Shown here one piece after another: positions 32,355 to 44,252 of a DNA stretch of 64,000 nucleotides. The stretch is from Pochonia chlamydosporia 170 (taxonomy: Eukaryota; Ascomycota; Sordariomycetes; Hypocreales; Clavicipitaceae). The first letter of the stretch is position 1, and each line of letters starts with the position of its first letter. Position numbers and translations under genes: made by a program. The notes under the pieces were generated by a model, which worked only from the letters and a program-made list of their open reading frames with translations, was not told the origin of the DNA and did not search any database. The stretch spans positions 124,001 to 188,000 of the forward strand of contig NW_019154048.1 in the NCBI RefSeq assembly GCF_001653235.2, given 5' to 3'.

Positions 32355-33250
32355 TTTGACGAGGGGATTAACTTGTTTTGTGTGAAGTAAGAGAAGAGGG
32401 AGTAATTGTTGTGAATGATGAGAGTCAATCATGAAGAGTTGTGTAATTTTCACAACAATATATACTTGGTCAAGATATTACATCGCGGCCCTCGGTATCT
32501 CCAAGACCCCGAGTCGAGTCAGACCGTTCATTCAAAATCCGGAGATAAAGTGTGAAACTGACATGATCTAACCTGACGTGCCGCTTGTTGGTGATGATCA
32601 AGGCACAAGATGACCCCACAATTGAATGGCTGCCGTGATGTCTTGTGAGGCCGACAAAATAATTCAGACACAGCGCAGCATTATTCACGGTGGAGACGCT
32701 GCTCTTTTCGCCAATGCTGACACTCGCTCACTCCAACTTGGACCCTGGACATGCTGCCCGTGAAGTGCAAGATCGGACTTACGGCATTGCCATTCCCAAG
32801 TGCAGTATTAAAGCTTAATTCCATGAATAGTGTTGCCGTGTTGACTTGCTTGTTCTTGGGCTGAACGGATCAAGCTTTTTATACCTTGTGCTCCATACCT
32901 ACGGTACACATGGACTAGTAGACAGAGCAATTGGTTTGAGCCGTTGTTCATCTACCGACCAAAAAAGGACAATAGCTGCACCACTCGCAGGCAACTCCGT
33001 CACATGGGGTGCTGAATGCTACATGTCTGTGGTATCTGTACTGCCACAACTTCTTTCCTTCTGACCTCGCTACGGTGGTGCGCACACATGGACCTTCGTG
33101 CACCTACGCTGCAGGTATTAAGTAATTATATTACTGTATTCTAACACAAATAAGTGAACATCTCTGCTTGAGGGGTATGCTTCTAAATGCTGAAATTCGC
33201 TTCAATGAATGTGTTCCACCCAGTGCTCTATCCGTCTTGCTTCGGCAACA
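32355..33250. other. Intergenic stretch
   Basis: Promoter of the VOC-protein gene and 3' flank of the membrane-protein gene. The open frames here are short and have no family character. I see no gene or repeat. Confidence 0.5.
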
Positions 33251-34816
33251 TTACGGTTTAGTTTCCTGGCCCTTGTCCTCTGGTTTAGCCTCCTTTGTTG
33301 TTACTTGTTCGGTTTGTTGGTCCACCTCATCTTCGATGCGAGGAGCTCGTCCGACTTCAGTTTCATTTTGGCTGACTTGCACCTCTGGATTCGACGTCTG
33401 TTGTACCTCCTTGCCCTTGCCCTTGCCCAGGCCAGAAGATGACACCAACTCTTCTGGTACAGAGGCAAGATGTGAATGCGTCTCTGAGGGCACAGATCTA
33501 GTACTGCGCCCCGACAATCGGACTCTTGGGGGAAGTTGCGGAGCCTGAGACTGGGACGGGGACTGGGACTGGGCTAATGCCGGTGCCATTGACACTTGTC
33601 GCGCCTCATGTTGGTACATGTACGTGGCGGGAACTTGAGGGTTGTCACCATTTTCGCCATACCAGTCGTCGACCAATTTCTCATCTTCGGCAGGATTCCC
33701 ATATGCATACTTTGGATGAACTCCAAGCAGCTCCATGGGATATCGATAGCGCAAGCCCCAGTGTGCCCACAGGGAGAAGCGCTGCCCAAAAGATTTCTCC
33801 ATCCACTGAGCCCGAAGCCGTTCTTGGTCCTCGAGGCTACGAGCAGGGATTCGCCGCGTCAAAAAGATGGTGGGAAGGCACAGCAAGATCCATGATACTG
33901 TGCCTACTCGAAGTGCGCCTTTGCCTGACATGAGGCACGTGAACCAAAAATAGGATTCGAGAAAGCCAAGGAGAAACACCGCGGGGAGAATTGTGACAAT
34001 GAATACTCCCCAATATGGGGTGTTGCTGCAATTACTCCAAGCGCAGGTGCTCGTCCCATTGAGAAATCCATCAATATCGCTGTCGTCACCGTCGGAGCCG
34101 GATCTGCCACCGCTGGTGGGTCTTGGAGAATATGTGCGGGTTGGGTTTGGGTTTGGATTTATACAACTTGTCAAATACTCGCGATAGTAGTAGTTGAGAG
34201 TTGCCGCGGCGCCTGAGGGGTGAGATGTGCTTGCTAGGTAGGCTGAGACGAAAGTGTAGGTGTATCCGTCGCTACCACCATACTCATTCGAGCTGACGGA
34301 AGTTGTGGCTGTTCTAATGGAGACTTGATCGACCACTTGCGAGGGTACTGAAATCCGAGAGGTCGTTGTGACTGTGAATGGGGTTGGGCAGCTGGTCGGA
34401 GCAGTGTATTCTATTGTCTGAAAGAAATAGGTGCTTGTATAGTCCCTTTGGTTGTACCGATAGGTCGACGAGGTCAGGTCTGATGTGGCAATTGCGCCGG
34501 AAGGGTAATACCGCTTAATATACACAACATCGTCAGAGCCATCGCCGGGTACCTCTTGACCGTTGTAATAGTAATAGTAACTGCTCGTCGAAGTGGTGGC
34601 GGTAATTGGTGTAGCAGTAATGGTGACAGAGGGCTTGAGAGTAACACCAGTGTTTCTGGTGTATTTGGAGGTAACGGTTGTCGTACTGTCGGGGAATCTA
34701 TCTGTGTATGTGTACTCAGTGACGGTCTGGACGAACACGCTGGTGATGGTCCATTTTGCGGCATGGACTGTTCCGGCGAGCAGTAGCGATGGCCAGAGAG
34801 CCTTGAGGAAAACCAT
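33251..34816 (-). CDS. Hypothetical membrane protein with Ser/Thr/Tyr-rich ectodomain and cytosolic tail
   Basis: Single exon, 521 residues, ATG at 34816. I do not recognise the family. Residues 1-19 are a signal peptide ending HAA. Residues about 20-270 are extracellular, rich in Ser, Thr and Tyr (including a five-Tyr run), with few Cys and an acidic GDDSD patch. Two hydrophobic segments follow: YWGVFIVTILPAVFLLGFL (about 285-310) and VSWILLCLPTIFL (about 325-340). The C-terminal about 180 residues are hydrophilic, with a RFSLWAHWGLRYRYPMELLG segment, then Pro/Gln/Ser repeats (SQSPSQSQ) and a Glu/Lys-rich end. The plan suggests a cell-surface protein whose tail faces the cytosol, perhaps a wall or stress sensor or an adhesin-like anchor (inference only). 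Confidence 0.75.
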   Translation of the reverse strand: MVFLKALWPSLLLAGTVHAAKWTITSVFVQTVTEYTYTDRFPDSTTTVTSKYTRNTGVTLKPSVTITATPITATTSTSSYYYYYNGQEVPGDGSDDVVYIKRYYPSGAIATSDLTSSTYRYNQRDYTSTYFFQTIEYTAPTSCPTPFTVTTTSRISVPSQVVDQVSIRTATTSVSSNEYGGSDGYTYTFVSAYLASTSHPSGAAATLNYYYREYLTSCINPNPNPTRTYSPRPTSGGRSGSDGDDSDIDGFLNGTSTCAWSNCSNTPYWGVFIVTILPAVFLLGFLESYFWFTCLMSGKGALRVGTVSWILLCLPTIFLTRRIPARSLEDQERLRAQWMEKSFGQRFSLWAHWGLRYRYPMELLGVHPKYAYGNPAEDEKLVDDWYGENGDNPQVPATYMYQHEARQVSMAPALAQSQSPSQSQAPQLPPRVRLSGRSTRSVPSETHSHLASVPEELVSSSGLGKGKGKEVQQTSNPEVQVSQNETEVGRAPRIEDEVDQQTEQVTTKEAKPEDKGQETKP

Positions 34817-36100
34817 GGCGGCGAGTCGGCGAGTTCGGCGACAGCAAGACTGTGACCAGAGTTCTAACTTCTAACCGCCAATCTCGGCCAGGCGATGAGA
34901 AACCACAAAGGATCGGAGACTGAGTTGAGAAGCAAGAGGCGATGTGGGAAATTGCCGGCGATGTGTTTTTCTTATCAGCCTGGCCAGATGAGCCTCACAG
35001 GCATTTTAGCCCCCCCTTGCCCTCATCGTGAGGGTGGCGCCTTGGAAGCAAAGAAATCTTTTTCAGCCTTCCAAGCTAAACCAGCCGATGTTAGTTCGGC
35101 CACTGCCCAATTGAGGTACGGCCAGTCATCCATCGTTGGAGGTGCAATCATAATTTCTGTGGCGATCCGGGGCCTGCCAGGAACGGTTGGGGTGGCGAGC
35201 CAATGGAAGCGATGTTGACGGGCGCGAGCAGGGCTGTTCCTCGTTGATGTCAGAACTGTTGGACGGCGTCTGGGCCATGATGGATCATGTCGGGGGTTAA
35301 ACGGGCCTAGTTGCCTATTTTTGCTGCATGCCAAGAAGCGTGAGGATGGGCTAGGCCAGTCCAGCCAGTCCAGCCAGGACCAGAAGCGGAGTCTCAGATA
35401 TTAGTCTCACGGTCCTGGGGCTGTTAATTTCGGCTGTTGCCCATGTGGTGCAGCAAGTGTGTCGTGCTGGGGGTGATTGTCGCGTAAAAAACAGAGTCAA
35501 GTTGGACCACGGACTGATTGAAGAGTCATGTCGGTGTTGGTGGAATGGAGGAACAATTGGCACCAGACAAAGGCAGGCAAGGGAGGAGAAGACAAGTGGA
35601 CAAGTGACAAGTGGCAGGTGGCAGGTGGATTTGACGTGCACTTGAGCCGCATCGCGACTTCCCTTTTTGTGAACTGCAGAACGTTGTGTCTTGCCTGTGC
35701 CTTTGTCAACATTAACCATGCGTCCTCAGGCAAATGCCTGGTGGTCTGGTTGGAAGAGAGCCTGGTTGGTTCACGTTTGACGCCAGATTCCGCATTTTGA
35801 CTTCATTTTTTGATATTTTGATGCTCGATTCAGTTCACTAGGCGGGATTGAAATGGCGCAACTCATCAAAGCGAAGATGTTGTGAGTATTAGTATTAACA
35901 CTGCTTGTCAAAATATACATGCGCTCCTCTTTTGCTCTAACTTTGAAGCCATCGAGTAGCAACGACCAGACCTGACAAAATGACCAAACTCGGCCGCACA
36001 AGTTTGACCCTTCACGAGTCCACCCCTACCTTAGGCCAACCCAATCTTGGTCCAAAAACTCCCGCAGGCGCCCAGAGCCTATCCCGTCCCCTGGTTAAAG
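34817..36100. other. Intergenic stretch with CCAGTCCAG run
   Basis: This 1.3 kb stretch contains the promoter of the membrane-protein gene and the 3' flank of the O-methyltransferase gene. A short tandem run of CCAGTCCAG-like units lies at 35353-35381. The open frames seen are small and do not look coding. Confidence 0.5.
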
Positions 36101-36954
36101 TTAGGCTGGCAAATACACCGCCAAAAGCAACCCTCCCGAGTAGGGCATCGTTGTTGTTTTGAAGCCATTTGCTGGGTTGTTGACATAGTCAAGAAACTCC
36201 TTGTACAAGGGCTTGGCCATGACGGTGTTGTCAGCAAGCACCATTGCCCCCTTGCGCAATCTTGGGCGGATAATCTCCAACGTTGGCAGCGCCATGGGTG
36301 TCCAAACTACAAAGTACAAGACCCTTGGATTAGCATTGATCTTTCTTTCATCCTTGTAATTGCAACGTCCATCAACTTAAACAATGAAACACAGCAATGA
36401 CACTTACTATCAAGAAGCAGCAGATCAATTTGGTCAGGCATGCCCTCTTCAACCTTGAGAGTCTCGAGCAAGTTGCCTTCTCGCAGCTCAATCCATGGCT
36501 CAATCTCGTCGCCTGCTTCTTTCCAATGGTTCCTTGCCCTGGCAGCCTTTGTAGGCTCCTTTTCGGTGGCAATGACTTTTCCAGTTACGGCTTTGCCAGT
36601 TGCAGCCCGCGCATCAGCTACATTCTGTCCAACAGCCAGAGCCAAGTAGATAGTTGACACTCCGAAGCTCGTGCCCGCTTCTACAATATTTCTTGCACCA
36701 CTGGATCGAGCCAGCAAGTACAAAAGTTGGCACTTGTCCTGCTCCAGACTTACAAACTTGTCCCTCATGTGATCATCTGCCGCAGCAGACCATTCTGATC
36801 GGTAGAGATAAAAGGCAAAGAGCCGCTTGAGATAAAAGAAGATTTGAGAAACCGACTTCTCCTGCGCCTCGGACAGACTATGTAGCTTTTGGAGCAGATC
36901 GTGAACCCGAGGGCTTGCGACAACGGCTTGTTGAGCAATCGCGGCTGCTGACAT
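36101..36954 (-). CDS. SAM-dependent O-methyltransferase, CCoAOMT-like (family 3)
   Basis: Two exons, 36954-36408 and 36306-36101, give 250 residues; the ATG at 36954 is the first ATG in frame. The SAM-binding loop is IVEAGTSFGVSTIYLA; IATEKEPTKAARARNHW follows as the adenosine-binding strand; QIDLLLLD is the post-motif strand at which the intron lies; then RPRLRKGAMVLADNTV and the terminal FKTTTMPYSGGLLLAVY. This is the layout of metal-dependent caffeoyl-CoA/catechol-type O-methyltransferases, although fungal members act on varied phenols or on unknown compounds. There is no targeting signal. The neighbouring secreted oxidase gene lies downstream of its promoter side, but nothing ties the two functionally. 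Confidence 0.85.
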
Positions 36955-37889
36955 TTTCAACGTGTTGGTAGATCTAGTAACTGAATGGACTGGCCTGTGA
37001 GTTTGCTCGGTTTGATGGATTCTCTGAGTCGTGACGACAAAAGTTGGTTTTGTGGCAACACTTTGGATTTGTGGTCAATTTAAATATTTCGCATTCGGAG
37101 CGGTCGACGGCTGAATATATGCATGCTCTACTCTCGGATGGCCGACACCGCCGAGCCCATCTGCACGGCATTTTCAAAACCCAAGTCTTATCAGATCCTC
37201 TGCATCATGACACCGATGGACCCATTGTCGTCCACGATGGAGAGTTGCCGCAAAAAGTCACACATAAGGGTGCACAAGTTGTAAGTAACATGCCCCTTCA
37301 AATTACCATATCATACACATTTTCTCTTTCCAAGACATTTAGAACAAGCACATTGATGAAACTCCATCTCATTCAACCTCACGTCGGTCTCTTCAGAATT
37401 CATCTTCGGTGTTTTCGCACACATGTCTCGCACGCCCTTGCAAGAGCTGAAGGCGGGGCAATCGTTCACTCCGTCGCGGCAGCTCAATTGTTCCTACACG
37501 TTATTGGTGACTCACGAGTCACGATAGAATTGGGGTTGTTGTTCAAAACCAGGATTGAGAGACGTTATGTCTGTCTGGTTTCGGATGATTCAGTTCCTCC
37601 GTTTATCAGTGCATCGCCACAATCGGAGAATATTGTTGCAGGAGAGTGACATCATCTGAAATTTACACATATAGTAATGTACTTGACGCTATTACTTCTA
37701 CAATCTGTGATAAAAAGTATTTGCCAACATCCAGGTACACACTAACACATCACAGTACGTACTAGCAAACGCTGCAATATGCGATACCTTTTGCGAGTTT
37801 GAACACTTTTGACCCAGGTAATGAATACACCAGACGTCAACATGAGGCCCCTTCACTCAACCTGATCAAACCAAACTTGGCTTCACTTT
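36955..37889. other. Intergenic stretch with an unconvincing open frame
   Basis: A 201-codon open frame on the plus strand (37044-37649) has no ATG at its beginning, no recognised motif and no splice partners. It is treated as chance. The stretch otherwise holds the promoter of the O-methyltransferase gene and the 3' flank of the FAD-oxidase gene. Confidence 0.45.
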
Positions 37890-39917
37890 TCACTTCTTCA
37901 TGCACAGCCTACCATCCTCACCCTCTTGCCAGCGCTCGTTGCCAACACAGGGGTGGCACCAAAACACATCAGTCGGGTCGACCTTGCGCTTAATTTTGAG
38001 CAAGCGGTCGTAGTTGGAACCCCAAAACGTCTTTTGGAAGTCCTTTTCGAACGGAAGCGCCTGCAACGAATGTCAGTCGTGGACAGGTGGCGCCACTACA
38101 ACGAACTGCCATATTTTACTCACCTCATTGACATACGTCCCCGAGTTTGGGGCCAAGTCGCGCATTGGCTGGAACATCTTTTGCAACTTATCGATCGTGT
38201 TGAGCCGTGCAGTGTTGTTGGATTGAGGGAATTCTAGTACAGCCGCTGTACTATGTGGTGAGCGGACCAACTGCCAAAACCACCTGTGAGCGGGCAATCC
38301 AACTTGACTTACAGGCAAAAATATGGGCATTTCGAAATGCTGAATTGACGGCATTGCCGCCGCCTCTCGGTTTTGCGTTGATAACACCCTTGCCTGCAAT
38401 GAAGAAGATAACATATTCCCCATTATACAGAATCGGACTCATGAGCGCATTGGTAAGCTCCGAGGAGGGCGTAGTCAACGTCTTCGCATCCAACAACCAC
38501 GAGCCAATATAACAGCTTTTGCCGGCTGGTTCTGAATCGAAATTGACATTGAACCAGTCCAAGAATGAGTCGTAAGGTTTCACCGCAGTGTATAGCCCGG
38601 CCTCCCCTGGCCATTTGTGCTTCAGTGTCTCATTTATTGGCTTGAAAATATCGGCAACGTCTTGCTCCCCTCTGGCGTCCTGCAGAATAACTCTACCGAA
38701 CCAACCGGACGTCCTGTCGGGCATACCGGGAATGGGGCCGGGCTTGGACGTGTTTTGAGTAATTTGCGTGTAGCCCGAAAGGCCGGCATCCATCAAGTAT
38801 GGGGCTTGGGATATCAGGTAGGTGAGAATATCGCTGTAGTATGTCGAATTGGGCATGATGAATGCCGAGAAAGTAATGTCGAGGATCTTTGGAGTGGGAT
38901 ACGTCTTGACCGTGACAGATGTAACGACACCAAATGTCGAACCACCGCCCTGTTCTCAATCATCAGTTTTAAAGGTAACAAAGTAGAGGACAGTCATTCG
39001 GATAACCTACCCCACGTAAAGCCCAAAAGAGATCAGCGTTGCGATCTTCGTTCACGGTCAAGATTTCTCCCCTGGGGGTCACGACTTGCATTTCGAGAAC
39101 TTGGTCTGCGCCAAGTCCATACCGAGGAGAAAGGATGGAGTGACCACCTCCGGAGATGTAGCCACTGATACCAACTCCTTTGGCGGCTCCTCCTACGACG
39201 GTACGATTGCGTTTGTGGGCTGCCGAGTATATGTCGTACATTTGGGTGCCTCCTCCAACGGTAACGGCGTCCCCAGGAATCAGCTTCCCTGATCCACTGA
39301 GTTCAAAATGGGCACTGTGATACTCGATACTATTCATGGAATGTGTCCAGATGGACAAAGCACCTGGAGCAATTGACCGGCCCATGAAATCATGACCAGT
39401 AGTCTTGACGACGAGTCTAACCTTGTATTTTCGTGCTGTGGGACCATTAGCTTGACATTGCTATATCCAGTTCTAGATGATTCGTTACGCGGTATGACAT
39501 ACCAAAGTCAACACCAAGCTTCACATGCTCTGGAGTACTGGCGTTCACCACATAGGCAGGGTACCCCTTGGAACTACACGGCATCTTGGGGTCCGGCAGG
39601 CAGGTATCATTGGTATAATGATCCCAAAACACCGAAACGGGATCTTTGGTGTGCCAGTCCTGCGTTTTCCAGGCTTTCTGTATAATAGCACATTGCGTTT
39701 CGTTAAAGGCCGCCTGCCCCGAATGACAAGCCGCAGCGGGAGGAGTAGGTGTAATGAGCCGACCTCCCAGTTCTTTGTTCAGCGTCGACCACTCTTGAGC
39801 TGACGGCCAGCTTTGAGTGTCTGGATGTGCTTTACATCCGTTTGGTGGAGAGCTGGTCGCCAACGCGAAGCCAGAAAGGCAGGAAAGCCATAGAAGAAGT
39901 TGGTTGGTAGCATACAT
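37890..39917 (-). CDS. Secreted FAD-linked oxidase (berberine-bridge-enzyme-like)
   Basis: Five exons, 39917-39503, 39435-39011, 38949-38313, 38245-38124 and 38060-37890, give 589 residues. The N-terminus [20 protein letters not shown] is a signal peptide. The FAD-binding PCMH domain contains [12 protein letters not shown], whose His is the usual covalent flavin attachment point, and [13 protein letters not shown]. The position of the second covalent link (Cys in bicovalent enzymes) appears to be Lys, so a single link is likely. The C-terminal BBE segment ends ...[18 protein letters not shown]. Several N-glycosylation sequons are present. It would oxidise an alcohol, sugar or alkaloid-like substrate using O2 outside the cell or in the secretory route. 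The exon 3/4 junction was chosen by phase (t + cg) and is the least certain. Confidence 0.87.
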
Positions 39918-40787
39918 GATTACTATTGCCTTATGACACAGTCTGATTGCAATTGCATTGACACAGCAATGGTATTATTGTATGCCTGAACCAACATATA
40001 TATAGATTGTAGAACTCAAAACCAGGCGCCATCAAAACAGTACATGTATTGCCCAACCCGTGGCAACTCGGGCTGGCCTAACCTCATAGGGAAGTCATGA
40101 TGCTTTTTAACAGCATCAACACGGTACAACTGTTGGTTTGTTTCTTCCCCGCCCCCTCCGTTCCGTATTTCCGTCCGTCCGATTTCTACTCAATGGCTTT
40201 CTTGTTGTTCCACTGTAGCATACAGTAACAATGCGAAAAGCTTTGACAAAAAGCCCACCTCATAGCCAACCCAGGACAATGTCAGATATTCTATGCCTAT
40301 GAAAGAGGCCTGTACTTCTGCACGTTTGAGATAATACTCACCGTCCGACGATCTCTCAGACGGGATACAAGTGGCTGGGTGCTGTTTTTCTCCGATTGGG
40401 AACATGAGGGCGTGTCCGTATTCCTCGGGATCAGACCAACATGCGGGTCGTCCGGGCTTCGCGTCCGTCACTCATCGAATTTTACGGAGAAAATGCAAAA
40501 CGCATATGGCTTGGGTGCTTGAAGGTTGCAGAACTTGAGGCTTCTACCCAATGGCGGTGTCAATTTTTGTTAGGAGAAATGAAGGTTTGCTGGGAAGCCG
40601 AAAAGGCTGCGAAGGAGACACCATCTTTTGACGAGGCATCGACAAAACCAAGCTGATCTGCTATATGGCTCATCACTAACATTGCGGAAGTAAATTGCTC
40701 ACAATCCCAATAAATTGAAGTTGATCACAGGCGCAACAGTTTGTATTCATAACAGTCTCACCCGAATCCCCCAGAAAACTACTCGAC
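39918..40787. other. Intergenic stretch
   Basis: This gap lies between the GH43 gene end and the FAD-oxidase start, both on the minus strand. It carries the oxidase promoter. Open frames on both strands around 40190-40656 have no family character, and the minus-strand one lacks an ATG. I see no gene. Confidence 0.5.
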
Positions 40788-42297
40788 TCAGTTCTCAGGT
40801 ATAGAAACAAGGTCAACATCTGGACCATAGGCACCGTCAAGTCCCTCAATGACAATAGCATTACCAGAGCCTGCAACCAACTCACAGTTGAGAGAGCTAT
40901 CACCGGCGCTCTGGCCACCTCCAGTAGGCAAGAATACGAGCTTTTGAGCTTTGCCATTGACAACAACGTTGGCGTAGCGTTCAGTCTCGTCACCATTGGC
41001 GTAAGCAATTCGAACAGTTGCCTGCTGATTTCCATTGCTCTGTATCCCTGAGAATGTAAGCCTCCCCCCGGACGGCCCTCCAACCCATCCAACAGCTTGG
41101 CCGCCGCTACACCCGGAACATGAGACAGTTTTTGCACCGCCGCTGAGAGTTGCGTTGTCTGCTTCAATTTGGGTGGAAGCAGGTGAGTCGGACCACTTCT
41201 TCTCCTTCACATTTGGCACCCAGCTGCTGCGGTTTTTAAGGGTGACTTTGCTTCCGGATATGTCAAGTGGCAGCCAAATGTAGGTGCTACGCATCAAGTT
41301 GCTTGGCTGCCAGCGATCACCCATGTAAATGGCGGATTCTCCGAACGGTAAGATGTAATTCGTCTGGGACCAATATGTGTTGGAACCTACGTCAGCAAAG
41401 GTAGTCCAAGAGCTCCATGGACCAGAAAGAGACTTGGCATAACTGTAGACCTAATACCCAAGGACGTCAGTGGTGTCTACGATCTGATGTGTGAAATGTC
41501 CTCGCAGCTCACATTGTCATTTGGATTCCAACCGGAGAGATGGGAGCCAAACATGAAGTAATAACCGTCCTTCTTCAAGACAGCTGGAGATTCAAAATGG
41601 TCACTCCACAGGTATGTATTGGCGGTGGTGTTAAGAAAGTCGGCACTTAGCTTCACGATGCGAAGGCCGTTCGGCCGCTAAGTCACTGTGAGCAAAATAA
41701 GTCAACACACTCAAAAGGAACCGGGACATACATCTTCTGTCAAAAGGTAGCCCGAACCATCATCATCCTTGAACAGCCCGATATCTCGAGACTGTTGACC
41801 AAGAGGATTGAAGCTACCGCGATATTGATAATCGCCACAAACCGAGCTTGATGTAGCTACGCCAACCTTTGCCTCGCCGTAGCCACTGTCGTCAATATGA
41901 AGATACATGACGTAGGTCGAAGTCTTGTCATTGTAAATGACCTTGGGGCGTTCAACCACGCGGTCTGGCCCTAAATCTCCAGATGCGGTTCGGGACAAGA
42001 GGGCATTCTCAAACTTCCATTCGACGAGGTTGGTAGAAGAGTAGCAATTTATGTTCTGGAATGCCGAGCCGTTTGTTTTATCTTCACCAATCATGTAGTA
42101 AGTTCCAGAGACTTCTATAAATCCTGCCCCATGTGCTTGAACATGATGACCAGTATTTGGCTGGAGAATCGTCATCAACAGTTTGTCCCTGAAGTCTGAA
42201 TAAGTGTACATACCGATGTCCATGTCGCTCCAGGAATAATCTGCAAGCTGGCACAGGCCAGACGAGCACAGACAAGTATACAAAGGCAGTTCCTCAT
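40788..42297 (-). CDS. Secreted GH43 family glycosidase with C-terminal carbohydrate-binding domain
   Basis: Four exons, 42297-42214, 42160-41732, 41677-41513 and 41450-40788, all in phase 0, give 446 residues. Exon 1 encodes a 28-residue start with a signal peptide (MRNCLCILVCARLACAS), then PGATWTS. Exon 2 begins PNTGHHVQAHGAGFIEVSG and continues YYMIGEDK, the five-bladed-propeller start of the exo-beta-1,3-galactanase-like branch (GH43 subfamily 24). Later blades carry ERPKVIYN, SRDIGLFKDDDG and ESPAVLKKDGYYFMFGSHLSGW. Residues about 310-446 form a beta-sandwich binding domain of the CBM35/CBM6 kind (TQIEADNATLSGGAK ... GPDVDLVSIPEN). It likely trims galactan side structures of plant arabinogalactan protein. 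The long frame starting upstream in exon 2 lacks an ATG; the spliced signal exon resolves the start. Confidence 0.88.
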
Positions 42298-43443
42298 TGT
42301 GGCTGTAGTATGTAAAGCTATTCAAGTGTCGTTGTTAATTTGATTGTGACGATTTAAGACAGTAGATATTCGGCAGCATAGCCTGCTTTTATGATGTGCC
42401 AAATTTCTTTGCATCAGGGAACTTGGGACATTTTCACATTCTGGATTGCTTCTAGAAGCGGCTTTCAATGGGCAAGTATGACTGGTGCGCATACCTAAAC
42501 CCCAACCCAATATTTAACCATCTGACGATCTACATATGCACTGTCACACCCCACAGAGCTCGCCCAGTCCCCAGATGGGGAAACTGAGTGCCGTAATGCG
42601 GGGAAGCCAAGTCTACAATGAGGTAGGTTGACAATGATTTGGTGTTTGGCGCCAGGTAGCTACTAAACAACTACGCTTCTTGGTTAAGACTCAATGAATC
42701 CGGTAGACTCTCGCCTAGCGGCCGTGCCAATGACGTGAAACCGCCTTACAAGACCAAGTCTCGGCCCAATCAGCAAGGTAACGAGTAAAACCGACTATAC
42801 CACAAACTGATACAAGAGTACAGGACGTGTTCATTTACGGGGATATAGCTTCCGAGTGACTTGAATTGTTCTTGACACAGATTTAATGGTCGGGGATCAC
42901 GGGCCGAGCACTATACTTGTTACGATGGTTTACAATACTTCCCGCAAGGGTCCAAGGTGATAGATGAAGCTGGTTTAAGTCATAATGTGGCTTCTATTCA
43001 CCGCATCGTCGAGAGTTATTCTTACATCATTACATTTGTATATGAATCCTATCTTTCCGAGATCTTGGCATCCACTATTTCTATCAGGCTGCCCGAAGAC
43101 CGATTTCTGGGGTGCGGTACAAGTGTAGCCGTGGGCAAAGTCGGGCATGTAAAAGATTCGTACATGGCATCCTGCCTCTTCTGACTACTTAGGATTGTTG
43201 CTCCCTGCTTATCATGGTGCTCAATATGAGCAATGCTACACCTGTTTCTCTCGATGTCAATGCCATATGGTCCATTGAACGGCTGGCAATTCGCCAAACC
43301 CATGGACATTGTGTAATTCCTCCGACTGTCCGACGTCTTTGCAAAGACCAGCCTCGACGCAAGAACATCAATGCTAACACGAAGATTTAGCCAAAAACTC
43401 TCCGAAGCCATCACACATCATACAGGGGCGAATGCGAGACGTA
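42298..43443. other. Intergenic stretch
   Basis: Promoter of the GH43 gene and 3' flank of the membrane-protein gene. I see no gene, RNA or repeat in this 1.1 kb. Confidence 0.5.
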
Positions 43444-44252
43444 CTACATCATGACGGGAAACATTATCTCCAGCGTGGCCGCAAATCGATCCAACTGATT
43501 CATCGGGGATGCCGCGCTTTGAGCCGTATCTTGAAAGTTGTATGTAATTGTGCGCAAAACTCCAACAAAGGCCAACAGGGTCAAGCGCAATTCCGTGCTG
43601 CGCATGAGATACCCGAAAATATTCTTGCCCTGCAACTCAGCCGCCTTGGACGTCTTCCTCGCAGAACCAAGCTGATTCAGTAAGAAGAAAGCACTGACGC
43701 ACTCGACGGTGGCAATGCCAATAAAGTAACCTGTATGAAGACGGGCTATTATTCGCGGTAGACTCTCTGATTGCATGTCTCCCAGGATATATCGTACTCG
43801 ACAAGCAAGAATCGAGAGCTTACTCGCCGCGACAATGACAATCATTGTCCAGAAAATCGCCATGAAGATGGTTCGACGGTACCCTTGCAGGACTCGTGTA
43901 AGGATAATGTAGCTGTAGAAAGACAGACCAGCCTCTTGTATCTGGTAATCGGTTCTCCTCTTAGCACGGAGCAGCGTTCTTTTGAGGTCAGCACAATGCT
44001 TACCAGCCATGCCATATCAGCAAAGGCAGATGCAACGACTCTGCTCGTAGTCGAATAGTCGCCATAAAACGCAACATAGCACAAACCGCTTGCCAAAGCT
44101 CCACAGCCAGACACAATAATAGGTACCAAGCACACAGGCGCGAAACCAATAATCCCCAGAACCATCAGGCCATAGAAGAAGTTGACGAGACCAATGGTGC
44201 TCAGAATCGCCCAGCCCAGCTCAAAGTACACCGGCGGGTCAACAGGTTCCAT
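43444..44252 (-). CDS. Polytopic integral membrane protein of unknown function
   Basis: Two exons, 44252-44004 and 43941-43444 (62-base intron, donor GTAAGC), give 248 residues, starting MEPVDPPVYFELGWAILSTIGLVNFFYG. About six or seven hydrophobic segments are visible: the first in that N-terminal stretch, then VCLVPIIVSGCGALASGLCYVAF, SFYSYIILTRVL, MAIFWTMIVIVAASKLSILACRV, TGYFIGIATVECVSAFFLL and LRLTLLAFVGVL. The intron joins ADMAWL to IQEAGLSFYSY without breaking a segment. Fungal genomes hold many such small seven-helix-like proteins of unknown role. I cannot place it in a named family; receptor or scaffold functions would be guesses. Confidence 0.72.

Noticed and set aside
37044..37649. 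201-codon plus-strand open frame between the O-methyltransferase and FAD-oxidase genes
   Set aside because: It lacks an ATG at its beginning, has no motif, hydrophobic pattern or splice partner, and reads like chance sequence.
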